From assembly GCA_035638775.1 (NCBI GenBank), contig DASQZJ010000061.1, positions 62,001-126,000 on the forward strand: DNA of 64,000 nt, read 5' to 3'. The stretch is from DASQZJ01 sp035638775 (GTDB taxonomy: Bacteria > Pseudomonadota > Gammaproteobacteria > UBA5335 > SLRW01). The notes under the pieces were generated by a model that did no database searches, was not told the origin of the DNA, and was given only the letters and a program-made list of their open reading frames with translations. Shown here one piece after another: positions 1 through 9,258 of this stretch (position 1 is its first letter; every line of letters starts with the position of its first letter). A program made the position numbers and the translations under genes.

Positions 1-1161
1 CGACTCGCGCACCAGGGAGCTCTCGGGAACGTTGCACACGGCGAGGCTGCCCAGATAACCGAGCCGGCGTGACTCCCGCAGCGCCGCCAGCGTGTCGGCG
101 GTCTCCCCGGACTGTGACAGGGTCACGAACAGGGTGCCTTCCGGCACCACCGGATGGCGGTAACGATACTCGCTGGCGATCTCGACGCTGCAGGGCAGTC
201 CGGCCAGCGATTCGATCCAGTAGCGGCCGACCATGGCGGCATGGTAGCTGGTGCCGCAGGCGACGATGTGCACGCACCGTACCGCGTCGAGCAGCTTTCC
301 GGCATCCATGCCGAACGCCGCGTCCAGCACGTGCCCGTCGGCCAGGCGTCCCTCCAGGGTCTCGGCCATGGCGCGCGGCTGCTCATGGATCTCCTTGAGC
401 ATGTAGTGGCGGTACTGGCCGCGCTCGACCGAGTCCGCCGCCAGCTTGCTGGTCCGGACCGGCCGCTCGACCTCCCGCCCCTCGCGGTCGAGGATCCGGT
501 AGCCGTCGCGCCGTATTTCGGCGATGTCCCCTTCCTGCAGGAACACGAAACGCTGCGTGACCGGCAGCAGCGCGGCCGCGTCGGAGGCGACGAAATGCTC
601 CCCGATGCCCACCCCCAGCACCAGCGGGCTGCCCAGGCGTGCCACCACGAGCCGGTCGGGGAAGTGCCGGTCCACCACCGCGAGCGCATAGGCGCCGCGC
701 AGCCGGGCCACCGCGGCCTGGACCGCACGCAGCGGGTCGCCGGTGCGTGCCAGCCGGGAGTGGATCTCGTGGGCGAGCACCTCGGTGTCGGTCTCCGAGG
801 CGAGCTCGTAGCCTTCCGCCTCCAGCTCGGAGCGCAGTTCGGCGTGGTTCTCGATAATGCCGTTGTGCACCACGGCCAGGGAATCGCCCGAGAGATGGGG
901 ATGCGCGTTGCGCTCGCAGGGGGTGCCGTGGGTCGCCCAGCGGGTATGGGCCAGGCCCACCTGTCCGGCCAGCGGCTGCTCCTCCAGCGCCTCGGCCAGG
1001 GCCTGGACCTTGCCTACCGTGCGCCGGCGCTCCAGCCCGTCGTCCGGGGTGATGACCGCTATGCCGGCTGAGTCGTAGCCCCGGTACTCGAGGCGCCGGA
1101 TACCCTCCAGCAGGATGGGCGTGACGTTGCGTTGCGCGACTGCACCGACGATTCCGCACAT
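1..1161 (-). CDS. glmS: Glutamine--fructose-6-phosphate aminotransferase (isomerizing), 3' end outside window
   Basis: Makes glucosamine-6-phosphate from fructose-6-phosphate and glutamine, the first step toward UDP-GlcNAc for peptidoglycan and LPS. The protein starts MCGIVGAV at 1161; after Met removal Cys2 becomes the N-terminal nucleophile of the glutaminase domain. Further family marks are EYRGYDSAGIA, GLAHTRWATHG and VVHNGIIENH. The last codons in the window read CNVPESSLVRES, which matches the start of the sugar-isomerase (SIS) domain. The first 387 codons are present of about 610 expected, and the rest lies off the left edge. It follows glmU by 20 bases and is probably co-transcribed with it. 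Identity is near certain. Confidence 0.97.
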   Translation of the reverse strand, partial: MCGIVGAVAQRNVTPILLEGIRRLEYRGYDSAGIAVITPDDGLERRRTVGKVQALAEALEEQPLAGQVGLAHTRWATHGTPCERNAHPHLSGDSLAVVHNGIIENHAELRSELEAEGYELASETDTEVLAHEIHSRLARTGDPLRAVQAAVARLRGAYALAVVDRHFPDRLVVARLGSPLVLGVGIGEHFVASDAAALLPVTQRFVFLQEGDIAEIRRDGYRILDREGREVERPVRTSKLAADSVERGQYRHYMLKEIHEQPRAMAETLEGRLADGHVLDAAFGMDAGKLLDAVRCVHIVACGTSYHAAMVGRYWIESLAGLPCSVEIASEYRYRHPVVPEGTLFVTLSQSGETADTLAALRESRRLGYLGSLAVCNVPESSLVRES

Positions 1162-1181
1162 GGCTGCATCTTCCCTGACGC

Positions 1182-2546
1182 TTAGCGTTTCCGGTCCGGG
1201 CGTTTCCAGCCCGGCACCGTGGTCTGCCGGGCGCGGCCCACCGTCAGCTGGCCTTCCGGCGCATCCTTGCTGATGGTCGAGCCCGCCCCGATGGTGGCGC
1301 CGGCACCGACGCGGACGGGGGCGACCAGCTCCGTGCCCGAGCCGACGAAGGCGTCGTCGCCGATCTCGGTCCGGTGCTTGTGCACGCCGTCGTAGTTGCA
1401 GGTAATGGTGCCGGCCCCGATGTTCACCCCGCGGCCCATCTCGGTATCCCCGACATAGCTCAGGTGGTTGATCTTGCTGCCGGTGCCCACGCGGCTCTGC
1501 TTGATTTCCACGAAATTGCCGATGTGCGTGCCGTCCGCCAGCTCGGTGCCCGGCCGGATCCGCGAGAACGGCCCGAGCCGCGCCCCGGTGCCGACGGTGG
1601 CACCGTCCACCACCGTGTTGGGCAACAGCTCGACGCCGTTCCCCAGCCGACAGTCGCGCAGGTGGCAGTTGGGCCCGACGCGAACCCCGTCACCCAGCAC
1701 GACCTCGCCCTCGAATACGGCATTGACGTCGATGGTCACGTCCCGCCCGGTTTCCAGGCGCCCGCGCAGGTCGAAGCGCTCGGGATCCAGCAGCAGCACC
1801 CCGGCGCGCATCAGCGCCCGTGCCTGACGTCGCTGGAAGACCCGCTCCAGGTGCGCCAGCTGGACGCGGTCGTTGACCCCGAGGATCTCGTCCGGATCGG
1901 TTGCGGCCACCGCTTCCAGCGGGCAGCCGTCACGGCGGGCCATCGCCGCCACGTCCGTGAGATAGTACTCGCCCTGGGCATTGTCGTTGCCCACCCGCTC
2001 CAGCCAGCGCCGCAGCTGCCCGGCGGGCCCGGCCATCAAGCCCGTGTTGATCTCCCGGATGCCCCGCTGGGCGGCGGTGGCGTCCTTTTCCTCGACGATC
2101 CCGGCCACCCGACCCCCGTCGTCGCGCAGGATGCGGCCGTAGCCGTCCGGGTCGTCCAGCTCGGCGCCCAGCAGCGCCAGGGCACCCTCCCGTGCCCACG
2201 CGGCCAGGCCCCGCATGGTCTCCTCGCGCACCAGGGGAACGTCGCCGTAGAGCACCAGCACGGAGTCGGCATCGTCCAGCCCGGGCAGCGCCTGCAGCAC
2301 GGCGTGGCCGGTGCCGAGCTGCTCGGCCTGCACGATCCACTCCAGCCCCGGTCCGGTGATGGTCTCCCGCACCCGGTCGGCGCCGTGGCCCACGACCGCC
2401 CGCAGTCGAGCGGGCTCGAGCCGGGCGGCGGTATCGACCACGTGCTGAAGCAGGGGGCGCCCGGCCAGCGGCTGCAGCACCTTGGGCAGGTCGGAACGCA
2501 TGCGCGTGCCCTTGCCCGCGGCCAGGATGACGACGCTCAGGGGCAT
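1182..2546 (-). CDS. glmU: Bifunctional UDP-N-acetylglucosamine pyrophosphorylase / glucosamine-1-phosphate N-acetyltransferase
   Basis: Performs the last two steps of UDP-GlcNAc synthesis: acetylation of glucosamine-1-phosphate, then uridylylation. The N-terminal uridylyltransferase domain (about 1-230) has the nucleotide-binding signature AAGKGTRM near residues 8-15. The C-terminal half is a left-handed beta-helix of hexapeptide repeats with the acetyltransferase segment TITCNYDGVHKH. The 454 aa length is normal. I chose the ATG at 2546 because it gives the canonical start MPLSVVILAAGKG and has a GGGAGGG ribosome site 9 bases upstream; a longer frame to 2651 would add 35 unconserved residues and overlap the promoter. 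It lies between atpC and glmS, the usual gammaproteobacterial order. Confidence 0.97.
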   Translation of the reverse strand: MPLSVVILAAGKGTRMRSDLPKVLQPLAGRPLLQHVVDTAARLEPARLRAVVGHGADRVRETITGPGLEWIVQAEQLGTGHAVLQALPGLDDADSVLVLYGDVPLVREETMRGLAAWAREGALALLGAELDDPDGYGRILRDDGGRVAGIVEEKDATAAQRGIREINTGLMAGPAGQLRRWLERVGNDNAQGEYYLTDVAAMARRDGCPLEAVAATDPDEILGVNDRVQLAHLERVFQRRQARALMRAGVLLLDPERFDLRGRLETGRDVTIDVNAVFEGEVVLGDGVRVGPNCHLRDCRLGNGVELLPNTVVDGATVGTGARLGPFSRIRPGTELADGTHIGNFVEIKQSRVGTGSKINHLSYVGDTEMGRGVNIGAGTITCNYDGVHKHRTEIGDDAFVGSGTELVAPVRVGAGATIGAGSTISKDAPEGQLTVGRARQTTVPGWKRPDRKR

Positions 2547-2594
2547 GACAGGGAGACCCTCCCGCGTTGCCGGACAGGTACCAAAGACACGGTG

Positions 2595-2623
2595 ATTATA
2601 GCGGATCGGTTCCCGGCCGACAG
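2595..2623 (-). promoter_or_regulatory. Probable sigma70 promoter for glmU-glmS
   Basis: On the minus strand a perfect -10 hexamer TATAAT (2600-2595) lies about 50 bases before the glmU ATG in the atpC-glmU gap. The sequence 17 bases further upstream is CTGTCG, a weak -35 (3 of 6). This would let glmUS be transcribed separately from the atp operon. Not tested. Confidence 0.55.
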
Positions 2624-2693
2624 GGAGCGGGATCGCCGGGACGCCCCGCATCGGCGGGCCGCGCGGCGAGCGCCGGAGCGGTCCCGGGGGAGC

Positions 2694-3116
2694 TCAGCGG
2701 CGGCCGGTGCGCCGCAGGCGCTCCAGGGCGCGCAGCTTGGCCACCGCTTCGGCCAGCTCCGCCTGCACCTTGGCATAGTCGAGTTCCGCCTGCTGCGAGG
2801 CCAGCGCCTCCTCGGCCTGGCGCTTGGCTTCCTGGGCGGCCGCCTCGTCGATGTCACGCGCCCGGAACGCGGTATCGGCCAGCACCATCACCTTGTGCGG
2901 CTGCACCTCCAGGATGCCGCCGGAGACGTAGTACGACTGCTCGTCCTCGCCCTCGTTGTGCACCCGGACCTCGCCGGGGCGCAGCTTCGTCAGCAGCGGC
3001 GCATGGCGGGGGGCGATGCCCACCTCGCCCTCGACCGCAGGGGCGAAGACCATGTCGGCCTCGCCGGCATGGATCTCGCCCTCGGCACTGACGATATCGA
3101 CCTGGATCTTGCTCAT
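2694..3116 (-). CDS. atpC: ATP synthase F1 epsilon subunit
   Basis: Central-stalk subunit of F1 that couples rotation and inhibits ATP hydrolysis. The 140 aa protein starts MSKIQVDIVSAEGEIHAG and has the conserved beta-sandwich motifs GEVGIAPRHAPLLT and YYVSGGILEVQP (about residues 30-75). An Ala/Glu-rich C-terminal helical hairpin follows (about 88-138). Last gene of the atp operon, 27 bases after atpD. Length and context are typical. Confidence 0.96.
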   Translation of the reverse strand: MSKIQVDIVSAEGEIHAGEADMVFAPAVEGEVGIAPRHAPLLTKLRPGEVRVHNEGEDEQSYYVSGGILEVQPHKVMVLADTAFRARDIDEAAAQEAKRQAEEALASQQAELDYAKVQAELAEAVAKLRALERLRRTGRR

Positions 3117-3143
3117 CTGCTCGGTATCCCCGCGTTCGCGGCG

Positions 3144-4520
3144 TCAGAGGTTCTTCGCCTTTTCCGCGGCTTCCTCGATGGAGCCGACCATGTAGAACGC
3201 CTGCTCGGGCAGGTGGTCGTACTCGCCGTCCAGGATCGCCTTGAAGCCGGCGATGGTGTCCTTCAGTGCCACGTACTTGCCCGGCTGCTGGGTGAACACC
3301 TCCGCGACGAAGAACGGCTGCGACAGGTAGCGCTGGATCTTGCGCGCCCGCGCCACGGTGAGCTTGTCCTCCTCGGACAGCTCGTCCATGCCCAGGATCG
3401 CGATGATGTCGCGCAGCTCCTTGTAGCGCTGCAGCACGTTCTGCACGCCGCGCGCGATGTCGTAATGCTCCTGGCCCACGATCTGCGGATCGAGCTGGCG
3501 GGAAGTGGAGTCCAGCGGGTCCACCGCCGGGTAGATGCCCAGCTCCGCGATGGAGCGCGCCAGCACGACGGTGGCGTCGAGGTGGGCGAAGGTGGTCGCC
3601 GGCGAAGGGTCGGTGAGGTCGTCGGCCGGCACGTACACCGCCTGCACCGAGGTGATGGAGCCCTTGCGCGTGGAGGTGATGCGCTCCTGCAGGACGCCCA
3701 TCTCCTCCGCCAGGGTCGGCTGATAGCCGACCGCCGAGGGCATGCGGCCCAGCAGCGCGGAGACCTCGGTGCCCGCCAGGGTGTAACGGTAGATGTTGTC
3801 GATGAACATCAGCACGTCACGTCCCTCGTCGCGGAAGTACTCCGCCATGGTCAGCCCGGTCAGCGCCACGCGCAGGCGGTTGCCCGGCGGCTCGTTCATC
3901 TGGCCGTAGACCATCGCCACCTTGTCGAGGACGTTGGACTCCTTCATCTCGTGGTAGAAGTCGTTGCCCTCGCGGGTGCGCTCGCCCACGCCGGCGAACA
4001 CCGACAGGCCCGAGTGGGCCTTGGCGATGTTGTTGATCAGCTCCATCATGTTGACGGTCTTGCCCACGCCGGCGCCGCCGAACAGGCCGACCTTGCCGCC
4101 CTTGGCGAAGGGACACAGCAGGTCGATGACCTTGATGCCCGTCTCGAGCAGCTCCTGGCCGCCCGCCTGGTCCTCGTACGCGGGCGGATCGCGATGAATC
4201 GCCCAGGTCTCCCCGGCGCCGATGTCGCCGGCCTCGTCCACGGGCCGCCCCAGCACGTCCATGATGCGTCCCAGGGTCTTCGGGCCCACCGGCACCGAGA
4301 TGGGTTTGCCGGTGCTGGTCACCGCCGCGTTGCGCTTGAGCCCGTCGGTGGTGCCCATGGCGATGCAGCGCACGACCCCGTCACCGAGCTGCTGCTGAAC
4401 CTCGAGCGTCAGTCCCGCCTCGTCGACCACGACGGCGTCGTGGATGTTCGGGATGGCGCCACGCGGAAACTCGACGTCGACCACCGCGCCAATGATCTGA
4501 ACAATCTTTCCAGAGCTCAT
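3144..4520 (-). CDS. atpD: ATP synthase F1 beta subunit
   Basis: Catalytic subunit of the F1 hexamer. 458 aa, as expected. The Walker A loop GGAGVGKT is at residues 148-155, followed by the GERTREGNDFYHEM segment and the Walker B strand VLMFIDNIYRY. The segment ALLGRMPSAVGYQPTLA around residue 260-275 and the C-terminal DELSEEDK motif are also present. Lies between atpG and atpC in the operon. Function is certain by family. Confidence 0.98.
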   Translation of the reverse strand: MSSGKIVQIIGAVVDVEFPRGAIPNIHDAVVVDEAGLTLEVQQQLGDGVVRCIAMGTTDGLKRNAAVTSTGKPISVPVGPKTLGRIMDVLGRPVDEAGDIGAGETWAIHRDPPAYEDQAGGQELLETGIKVIDLLCPFAKGGKVGLFGGAGVGKTVNMMELINNIAKAHSGLSVFAGVGERTREGNDFYHEMKESNVLDKVAMVYGQMNEPPGNRLRVALTGLTMAEYFRDEGRDVLMFIDNIYRYTLAGTEVSALLGRMPSAVGYQPTLAEEMGVLQERITSTRKGSITSVQAVYVPADDLTDPSPATTFAHLDATVVLARSIAELGIYPAVDPLDSTSRQLDPQIVGQEHYDIARGVQNVLQRYKELRDIIAILGMDELSEEDKLTVARARKIQRYLSQPFFVAEVFTQQPGKYVALKDTIAGFKAILDGEYDHLPEQAFYMVGSIEEAAEKAKNL

Positions 4521-4611
4521 GCTTCGGTTCCCCTAGCCTTCGGACACCCGCTACGGCGGCGCGCCGCGACGGGATCTGATTTCAAAGCGGTTTCCTGCCC
4601 GGCGCGCCGCG

Positions 4612-5472
4612 CTAGACGGCCGACGCCCCGGCCACGATCTCGGACAGCTCCTGCGTGATCGCCGCCTGCCGCGCCTTGTTGTAGGCCAGCTGGAGCTCGT
4701 CGATGATGTTCTGGGCGTTGTCCGAGGCGCTCTTCATGGCCACCATCCGGGCCGCCATCTCGCAGGCCACGTTCTCGACCACGCCCTGGTAGACCTGCGC
4801 CTCGATGTAGCGCATCAGCATGTCGTCGAGCAGCTCCTCGGAGCCCGGCTCGTAGATGTAGTCCCAGTGCTCCAGCATCTGTTCCTCCTCGAGCTTTTCC
4901 ACCGGGAGGATCTGGCGCACCGTGACCTGCTGCGACATGGTGTTGATGAAATCGTTGTGGCACACGAACAGCCGGTCCAGCTCACCCTCGGAGTACGCGT
5001 CGAGCATCACCTTGACGGTGCCGATCAGGTCCTCCAGGTGCGGCGTGTCGCCGAGCCCGCTTGCCTTGGCCACCACGCGCCCGCCGTGCCGCTGGAAGAA
5101 GCCAACGGCCTTGGCGCCGAGCACGGCCATCTCGATCTCCACGCCCTGGTCGGACCACTCCTTCATCCGGCGCACGGCGACCTTGAACAGGTTGTTGTTC
5201 AGCCCGCCGCACAGCCCGCGGTCGGTGGAGACGATGATGAAGCCGACCCGCCGGGGCTCGCGCTCCTGCAGGAATGCGTGCCGATAGGAGGGGTTCGCCC
5301 CGGCCAGGTGCCCGATCACCTGCCGGATACGATCGGCATAGGGGCGGGACGCCTGCATCCGCTCCTGCGCGCGACGCATCTTGCTCGCCGCCACCATCTC
5401 CATGGCCTTGGTGATCTTCTGCGTGTTCTGGATGCTCCGGATCTGGGTCCGTATCTCTTTCGCGCCCGCCAT
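4612..5472 (-). CDS. atpG: ATP synthase F1 gamma subunit
   Basis: Rotating central shaft of F1. 286 aa, starting MAGAKEIRTQIRSIQNTQKI, the conserved N-terminal coiled-coil helix. The mid-region GFIIVSTDRGLCGGLN and the C-terminal helix MKSASDNAQNIIDELQLAYN are both diagnostic. The gap to atpD (about 90 bases) is the longest inside the F1 part of the operon, and I see no gene in it. Confidence 0.97.
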   Translation of the reverse strand: MAGAKEIRTQIRSIQNTQKITKAMEMVAASKMRRAQERMQASRPYADRIRQVIGHLAGANPSYRHAFLQEREPRRVGFIIVSTDRGLCGGLNNNLFKVAVRRMKEWSDQGVEIEMAVLGAKAVGFFQRHGGRVVAKASGLGDTPHLEDLIGTVKVMLDAYSEGELDRLFVCHNDFINTMSQQVTVRQILPVEKLEEEQMLEHWDYIYEPGSEELLDDMLMRYIEAQVYQGVVENVACEMAARMVAMKSASDNAQNIIDELQLAYNKARQAAITQELSEIVAGASAV

Positions 5473-5508
5473 AGCTTATGCCTGTACCTGAAGCTCCGGT
5501 GACACCGC

Positions 5509-7050
5509 CTACCAGGTGCTGTTGGCCTTGAAACTGTCGAGCGCCTTGCGCATCTGCGACTCGATCTCGTCGTTGTAGTCGCCGGACTCGTCGATCTGCT
5601 GCAGCAGCTCTTTCTGCTCCGAGCGCAGGTAGTCCATCAGCGCGGCCTCGAAATCGACCACCTTCCTGACGTCGATGTCGTCGAGGTAGCCCTCGTTGCC
5701 GGCGAACAGCGCGAAGGCCATCTCGGCCACGCTCAGCGGCGAGTACTGCTTCTGCTTCATCAGCTCGGTGATGCGCTCGCCGCGCTCGAGCTGGCGCCGG
5801 GTGGCCTCGTCGAGGTCCGAGGCGAACTGGGCGAAGGCCGCCAGCTCGCGGTACTGGGCCAGCGCCAGGCGCACGCCGCTGCCGAGCTTCTTGATGATCT
5901 TGGTCTGCGCCGAGCCGCCGACGCGGGACACCGAGATGCCGGCGTTGATGGCCGGCCGGATGCCGGCGTTGAACAGGTCGGTCTCGAGGAAGATCTGGCC
6001 GTCGGTGATCGAGATCACGTTGGTCGGGATGAACGCCGACACGTCGCCCGCCTGGGTCTCGATAATCGGCAGCGCGGTAAGCGAGCCCGTGCGTCCCTTC
6101 ACCTCGCCGTCGGTACGCCGCTCGACCTCCTCGGCGTTGATGCGCGCGGCGCGCTCGAGCAGGCGCGAATGGAGGTAGAACACGTCGCCCGGGTAGGCCT
6201 CGCGTCCCGGCGGCCGCCGCAGCAGCAGCGACACCTGGCGGTAGGCCCAGGCCTGCTTGGTGAGGTCGTCGTAGATGATCAGCGCGTCCTGGCCCCGGTC
6301 GCGGAAATACTCGCCCATGGCGCAGCCGGCGTAGGGAGCGATGAACTGCTGCGCCGCGGGATCGGACGCGGTGGCGGCCACCACGATGGTGTGCTCCATC
6401 GCACCGTACTGCTCCAGCATCCGCACCACGTTGGCGACGCTGGACGCCTTCTGGCCGACGGCGACGTAGATGCACTTCACGTCGGTGTCGCGCTGGTTGA
6501 TGATGGCGTCGATGGCCACCGCGGTCTTGCCGGTCTGGCGGTCACCGATGATCAGCTCACGCTGGCCGCGCCCGATGGGAACCATGGAGTCGATGGCCTT
6601 CAGGCCGGTCTGCACCGGCTGCGCCACCGACTGCCGCGTGATCACCCCCGGCGCCACCTTTTCGATCGGCGAGGTCTGCGTGACGTCGAGGTCCCCCTTG
6701 CCGTCGATCGGGTTGCCCAGAGCGTCCACGACACGGCCGAGCAACCCTTCTCCCACCGGCACCTCCAGGATGCGGCCGGTGCACTTGACCGTGTCGCCCT
6801 CGCTGATGTGCTCGTACTCGCCCAGCACCACCGCACCGACCGAGTCGCGCTCGAGGTTGAGCGCCAGGCCGAAAGTATCGCCGGGGAACTCCAGCATCTC
6901 GCCCTGCATCGCGTCCGCCAGGCCGTGGATGCGGCAGATGCCGTCCGCCACGCTCACCACGGTCCCCTCGGAGCGGGCCTCGGCCACGGCCTCGAAATTC
7001 TGTATGCGCTGCCGGATCAGGTCGCTGATTTCGGAAGGATTGAGTTGCAT
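5509..7050 (-). CDS. atpA: ATP synthase F1 alpha subunit
   Basis: Non-catalytic nucleotide-binding subunit of the F1 hexamer. 513 aa, the family length. It begins MQLNPSEISDLIRQRI and carries Walker A GDRQTGKT at 169-176. The ALIIYDDLTKQAWAYRQ Walker B region follows, and the alpha-subunit signature PAINAGISVSRVGGSAQ lies near 365-381. Only 12 bases separate it from atpH. Function certain by family. Confidence 0.98.
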   Translation of the reverse strand: MQLNPSEISDLIRQRIQNFEAVAEARSEGTVVSVADGICRIHGLADAMQGEMLEFPGDTFGLALNLERDSVGAVVLGEYEHISEGDTVKCTGRILEVPVGEGLLGRVVDALGNPIDGKGDLDVTQTSPIEKVAPGVITRQSVAQPVQTGLKAIDSMVPIGRGQRELIIGDRQTGKTAVAIDAIINQRDTDVKCIYVAVGQKASSVANVVRMLEQYGAMEHTIVVAATASDPAAQQFIAPYAGCAMGEYFRDRGQDALIIYDDLTKQAWAYRQVSLLLRRPPGREAYPGDVFYLHSRLLERAARINAEEVERRTDGEVKGRTGSLTALPIIETQAGDVSAFIPTNVISITDGQIFLETDLFNAGIRPAINAGISVSRVGGSAQTKIIKKLGSGVRLALAQYRELAAFAQFASDLDEATRRQLERGERITELMKQKQYSPLSVAEMAFALFAGNEGYLDDIDVRKVVDFEAALMDYLRSEQKELLQQIDESGDYNDEIESQMRKALDSFKANSTW

Positions 7051-7062
7051 CTTGCTACCTCG

Positions 7063-7602
7063 TCAATGAACCAGTGCGCTGGCGAGCCTGCCCAGCTTCG
7101 CCTGCACCGAGCCGTCGATGACGACGTCGCCCGCGTGGATCACGGCGCCGCCGAGCATCTCCTCGTCGACCCGGTTGTGCAGCCGGACCTTCTTGCCCAG
7201 GCGCCCGGCCAGTGCGCGCTCGATCTTGTCCTGCTGCTCGTCGGTGAGGGGCTTGGCGGAAACCACTTCCACGTCGACCGTGCCTTCCGCCTCGGCGCGC
7301 ATTTCCTCGTACAACCCGGCCATCGCGGGAACCAGCGACAGCCGCCGGTTCGCTGCCAGAAGCCGGACCAGGTTACGCCCCGCATCGCCCATCGACTCGG
7401 CGCCGGCCGCCTCGAGCACCAGCTCCACGATCTGGTCGGCGGGAACGCGGGGGCTCTCGATCACCTGTTGCACTTCCTCGTTGCTCACGACGGCCGCGAG
7501 CCGTTCCAGGCACTCCGACCAGGCCGGCAGGCTGTCGTCGTCGCGCGCCAGATCAAACACGGCCTTCGCGTAGGGTCGTGCGAGGGTGGTCAGTTCCGCC
7601 AT
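7063..7602 (-). CDS. atpH: ATP synthase F1 delta subunit
   Basis: Part of the peripheral stalk (stator) joining F1 to subunit b. 179 aa, starting MAELTTLARPYAKAVFDLA, the characteristic N-terminal helix. The C-terminal conserved segment DEEMLGGAVIHAGDVVIDGS (about 148-167) matches the OSCP/delta signature. Lies between atpF and atpA with 12-14 base gaps, consistent with translational coupling. Confidence 0.96.
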   Translation of the reverse strand: MAELTTLARPYAKAVFDLARDDDSLPAWSECLERLAAVVSNEEVQQVIESPRVPADQIVELVLEAAGAESMGDAGRNLVRLLAANRRLSLVPAMAGLYEEMRAEAEGTVDVEVVSAKPLTDEQQDKIERALAGRLGKKVRLHNRVDEEMLGGAVIHAGDVVIDGSVQAKLGRLASALVH

Positions 7603-7616
7603 CGAGTCCTCTCCCG

Positions 7617-8087
7617 CTAGATCTGCTCGACCAGTTCGTCGACCAGGTCATTGTGCGCCTTGCTGTCGATCTCCCGCGCCAGCACGCGCTCGGCGCCGTC
7701 GATCACCAGGTTGCCGAGTTCCGCCCGCAGCGTCTCGCGGGCCCGCACCACCTCCTGCTGGATCTCCGCGCGAGCGGCCTCCACCAGCCGCTCGCCCTCG
7801 GCCCGGGCGTCCTCCCTGGACTTCTCCAGCATTTCGCTGTGGCGCTTGTTGGCCTGCGCGAGGATCTCGGACGCCTGCTCGCGGGCTTCCTGCAGGATCT
7901 TCTCGGCGTCTTCCCGCGCCTGCTCGAGCTGCTGCTGACCGCGTTCCGCGGCGGCGAGGCCGTCGCTGATCCGGGCCTGGCGATCGCGGATCGCCTCGGT
8001 CAGCGGCGGCCAGATGTACTTCATCGTGACCACCACCAGGACCATGAAGGTCAGCATTTCCCCCAGCAGGGTCAGGTCGATATTCAT
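7617..8087 (-). CDS. atpF: ATP synthase Fo b subunit
   Basis: Membrane-anchored peripheral stalk subunit. 156 aa with one N-terminal membrane helix (about 5-25, MNIDLTLLGEMLTFMVLVVV). A long charged helix follows (about 35-150), rich in Glu, Gln, Arg and Ala, that forms the dimeric coiled coil. Starts with conserved MNI and sits between atpE and atpH as expected. Confidence 0.96.
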   Translation of the reverse strand: MNIDLTLLGEMLTFMVLVVVTMKYIWPPLTEAIRDRQARISDGLAAAERGQQQLEQAREDAEKILQEAREQASEILAQANKRHSEMLEKSREDARAEGERLVEAARAEIQQEVVRARETLRAELGNLVIDGAERVLAREIDSKAHNDLVDELVEQI

Positions 8088-8130
8088 GGTGCTGCCTCCG
8101 TTACAGCGTCACCTTCGGCCGGATCCCGGC

Positions 8131-8421
8131 TCAGCCGCCGACGGCGGTCCTCACGGCGGTCAGGAACGGGTTCGCGAAGGTCAGGAACAGCGCGATACCG
8201 ACGCCGATCATGGCCACCGCGTCGAGCAGGCCGGCCACCAGGAACATGCGCGTGGTGAGCATCCCGGCCATCTCCGGCTGACGCGCGATGCCTTCCAGAA
8301 ACTTGCCACCCAGGATGCCGAAGCCGACACCCGTGCCGAGGGCGCCGCCCCCGATCAGAATGCCGACCGCGACCGCGGTGGATCCTTGTACCTGTGCGAT
8401 AAGGCTTGCCAGTTCCATCAT
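8131..8421 (-). CDS. atpE: ATP synthase Fo c subunit
   Basis: Proton-carrying rotor ring subunit. 96 aa with two membrane helices. The first is glycine-rich (GILIGGGALGTGVGFG), the cytoplasmic loop contains ARQPE at 46-50, and the second helix carries the ion-binding carboxylate Asp67 in AGLLDAVAMIG. The absence of an obvious sodium-site pattern suggests H+ rather than Na+ coupling (inference). Slightly longer than the 79 aa E. coli protein because of an N-terminal extension. Confidence 0.97.
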   Translation of the reverse strand: MMELASLIAQVQGSTAVAVGILIGGGALGTGVGFGILGGKFLEGIARQPEMAGMLTTRMFLVAGLLDAVAMIGVGIALFLTFANPFLTAVRTAVGG

Positions 8422-8461
8422 TCCTCCCGGTTCAGGACAGGGGTTGCTTGAAAGTCGGGGC

Positions 8462-9241
8462 CTAGTGCGGCGTCTCGTGGGCCATGCTGAGATACACGAT
8501 CGTCAGCATCATGAAGATGAACGCCTGCAGGATAACCACCAGCAGGTGGAAAATCGCCCAGGCGCCGCCGATGGTCCATTGCATCCACCACGGCAGCAGC
8601 GCCACCAGGACGAAGATCAGCTCGCCCGCGTACATGTTTCCGAACAGTCGCAGCGACAGCGAGATCGGCTTGGCGACCAGCTCCACGAAATTCAGGATGG
8701 CGTTGAAGGGGAACGCGAACCAGCCGAAGGGATGGGTCAGGAACTCCTTCACGTAACCCCCGGGGCCCTTCATCTTGAAGCTGTAGTAGAGGATCAGGAT
8801 GAACACCGAAAAGGACAGGCCGAACGTGCCGTTGAGGTCGTTGCTGGGCACGATCCGCAGGTACGGCACCCCCATCGCCTTGGCCGCGAGCGGGAACGCG
8901 TCGACCGGCAGCAGGTCCATGAAGTTCATCAGGAACACCCAGATGAAGATCGTCAGGGCCAGCGGTGCGATCAGCGGGTTGTCGCCGTCGAAGGTCTCGC
9001 GCACCGAGGTGTCCACGAACTCGATGATCATCTCGATGAACGCCTGGAACTTTCCGGGGACGCCGGAGGTCGCCCGGCGTGCGGCGGCGTAGAACACGCC
9101 CAGGAAGAGGACACCGAGCCCGATCGACACCAGGAGCGTATCCAGGTGGACCGACATGAAACCGTGCCCGTACTGCAGGTAGGTCAGGTGGTGATGGATG
9201 TACTCGGTTGCGCCGTGTGCGTGTTCCGATCCCGCAGCCAT
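8462..9241 (-). CDS. atpB: ATP synthase Fo a subunit
   Basis: Stator half-channel subunit for proton entry and exit. 259 aa with about five membrane helices. The essential Arg lies in SLRLFGNMYAGELI (about 190-205), the helix facing the c ring. The N-terminus EHAHGATEYIHHHLTYLQ is typical of gammaproteobacterial AtpB. Follows atpI by 17 bases. Confidence 0.97.
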   Translation of the reverse strand: MAAGSEHAHGATEYIHHHLTYLQYGHGFMSVHLDTLLVSIGLGVLFLGVFYAAARRATSGVPGKFQAFIEMIIEFVDTSVRETFDGDNPLIAPLALTIFIWVFLMNFMDLLPVDAFPLAAKAMGVPYLRIVPSNDLNGTFGLSFSVFILILYYSFKMKGPGGYVKEFLTHPFGWFAFPFNAILNFVELVAKPISLSLRLFGNMYAGELIFVLVALLPWWMQWTIGGAWAIFHLLVVILQAFIFMMLTIVYLSMAHETPH

Positions 9242-9258
9242 GCCTGTATCCCGTCGGT

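Noticed and set aside
1374..4658. Open frame of over 1,000 codons antisense to glmU and atpCDG
   Set aside because: It mirrors well-conserved genes in a high-GC genome, has no ribosome site and encodes low-complexity His/Arg/Gln-rich sequence; a codon-bias artefact.
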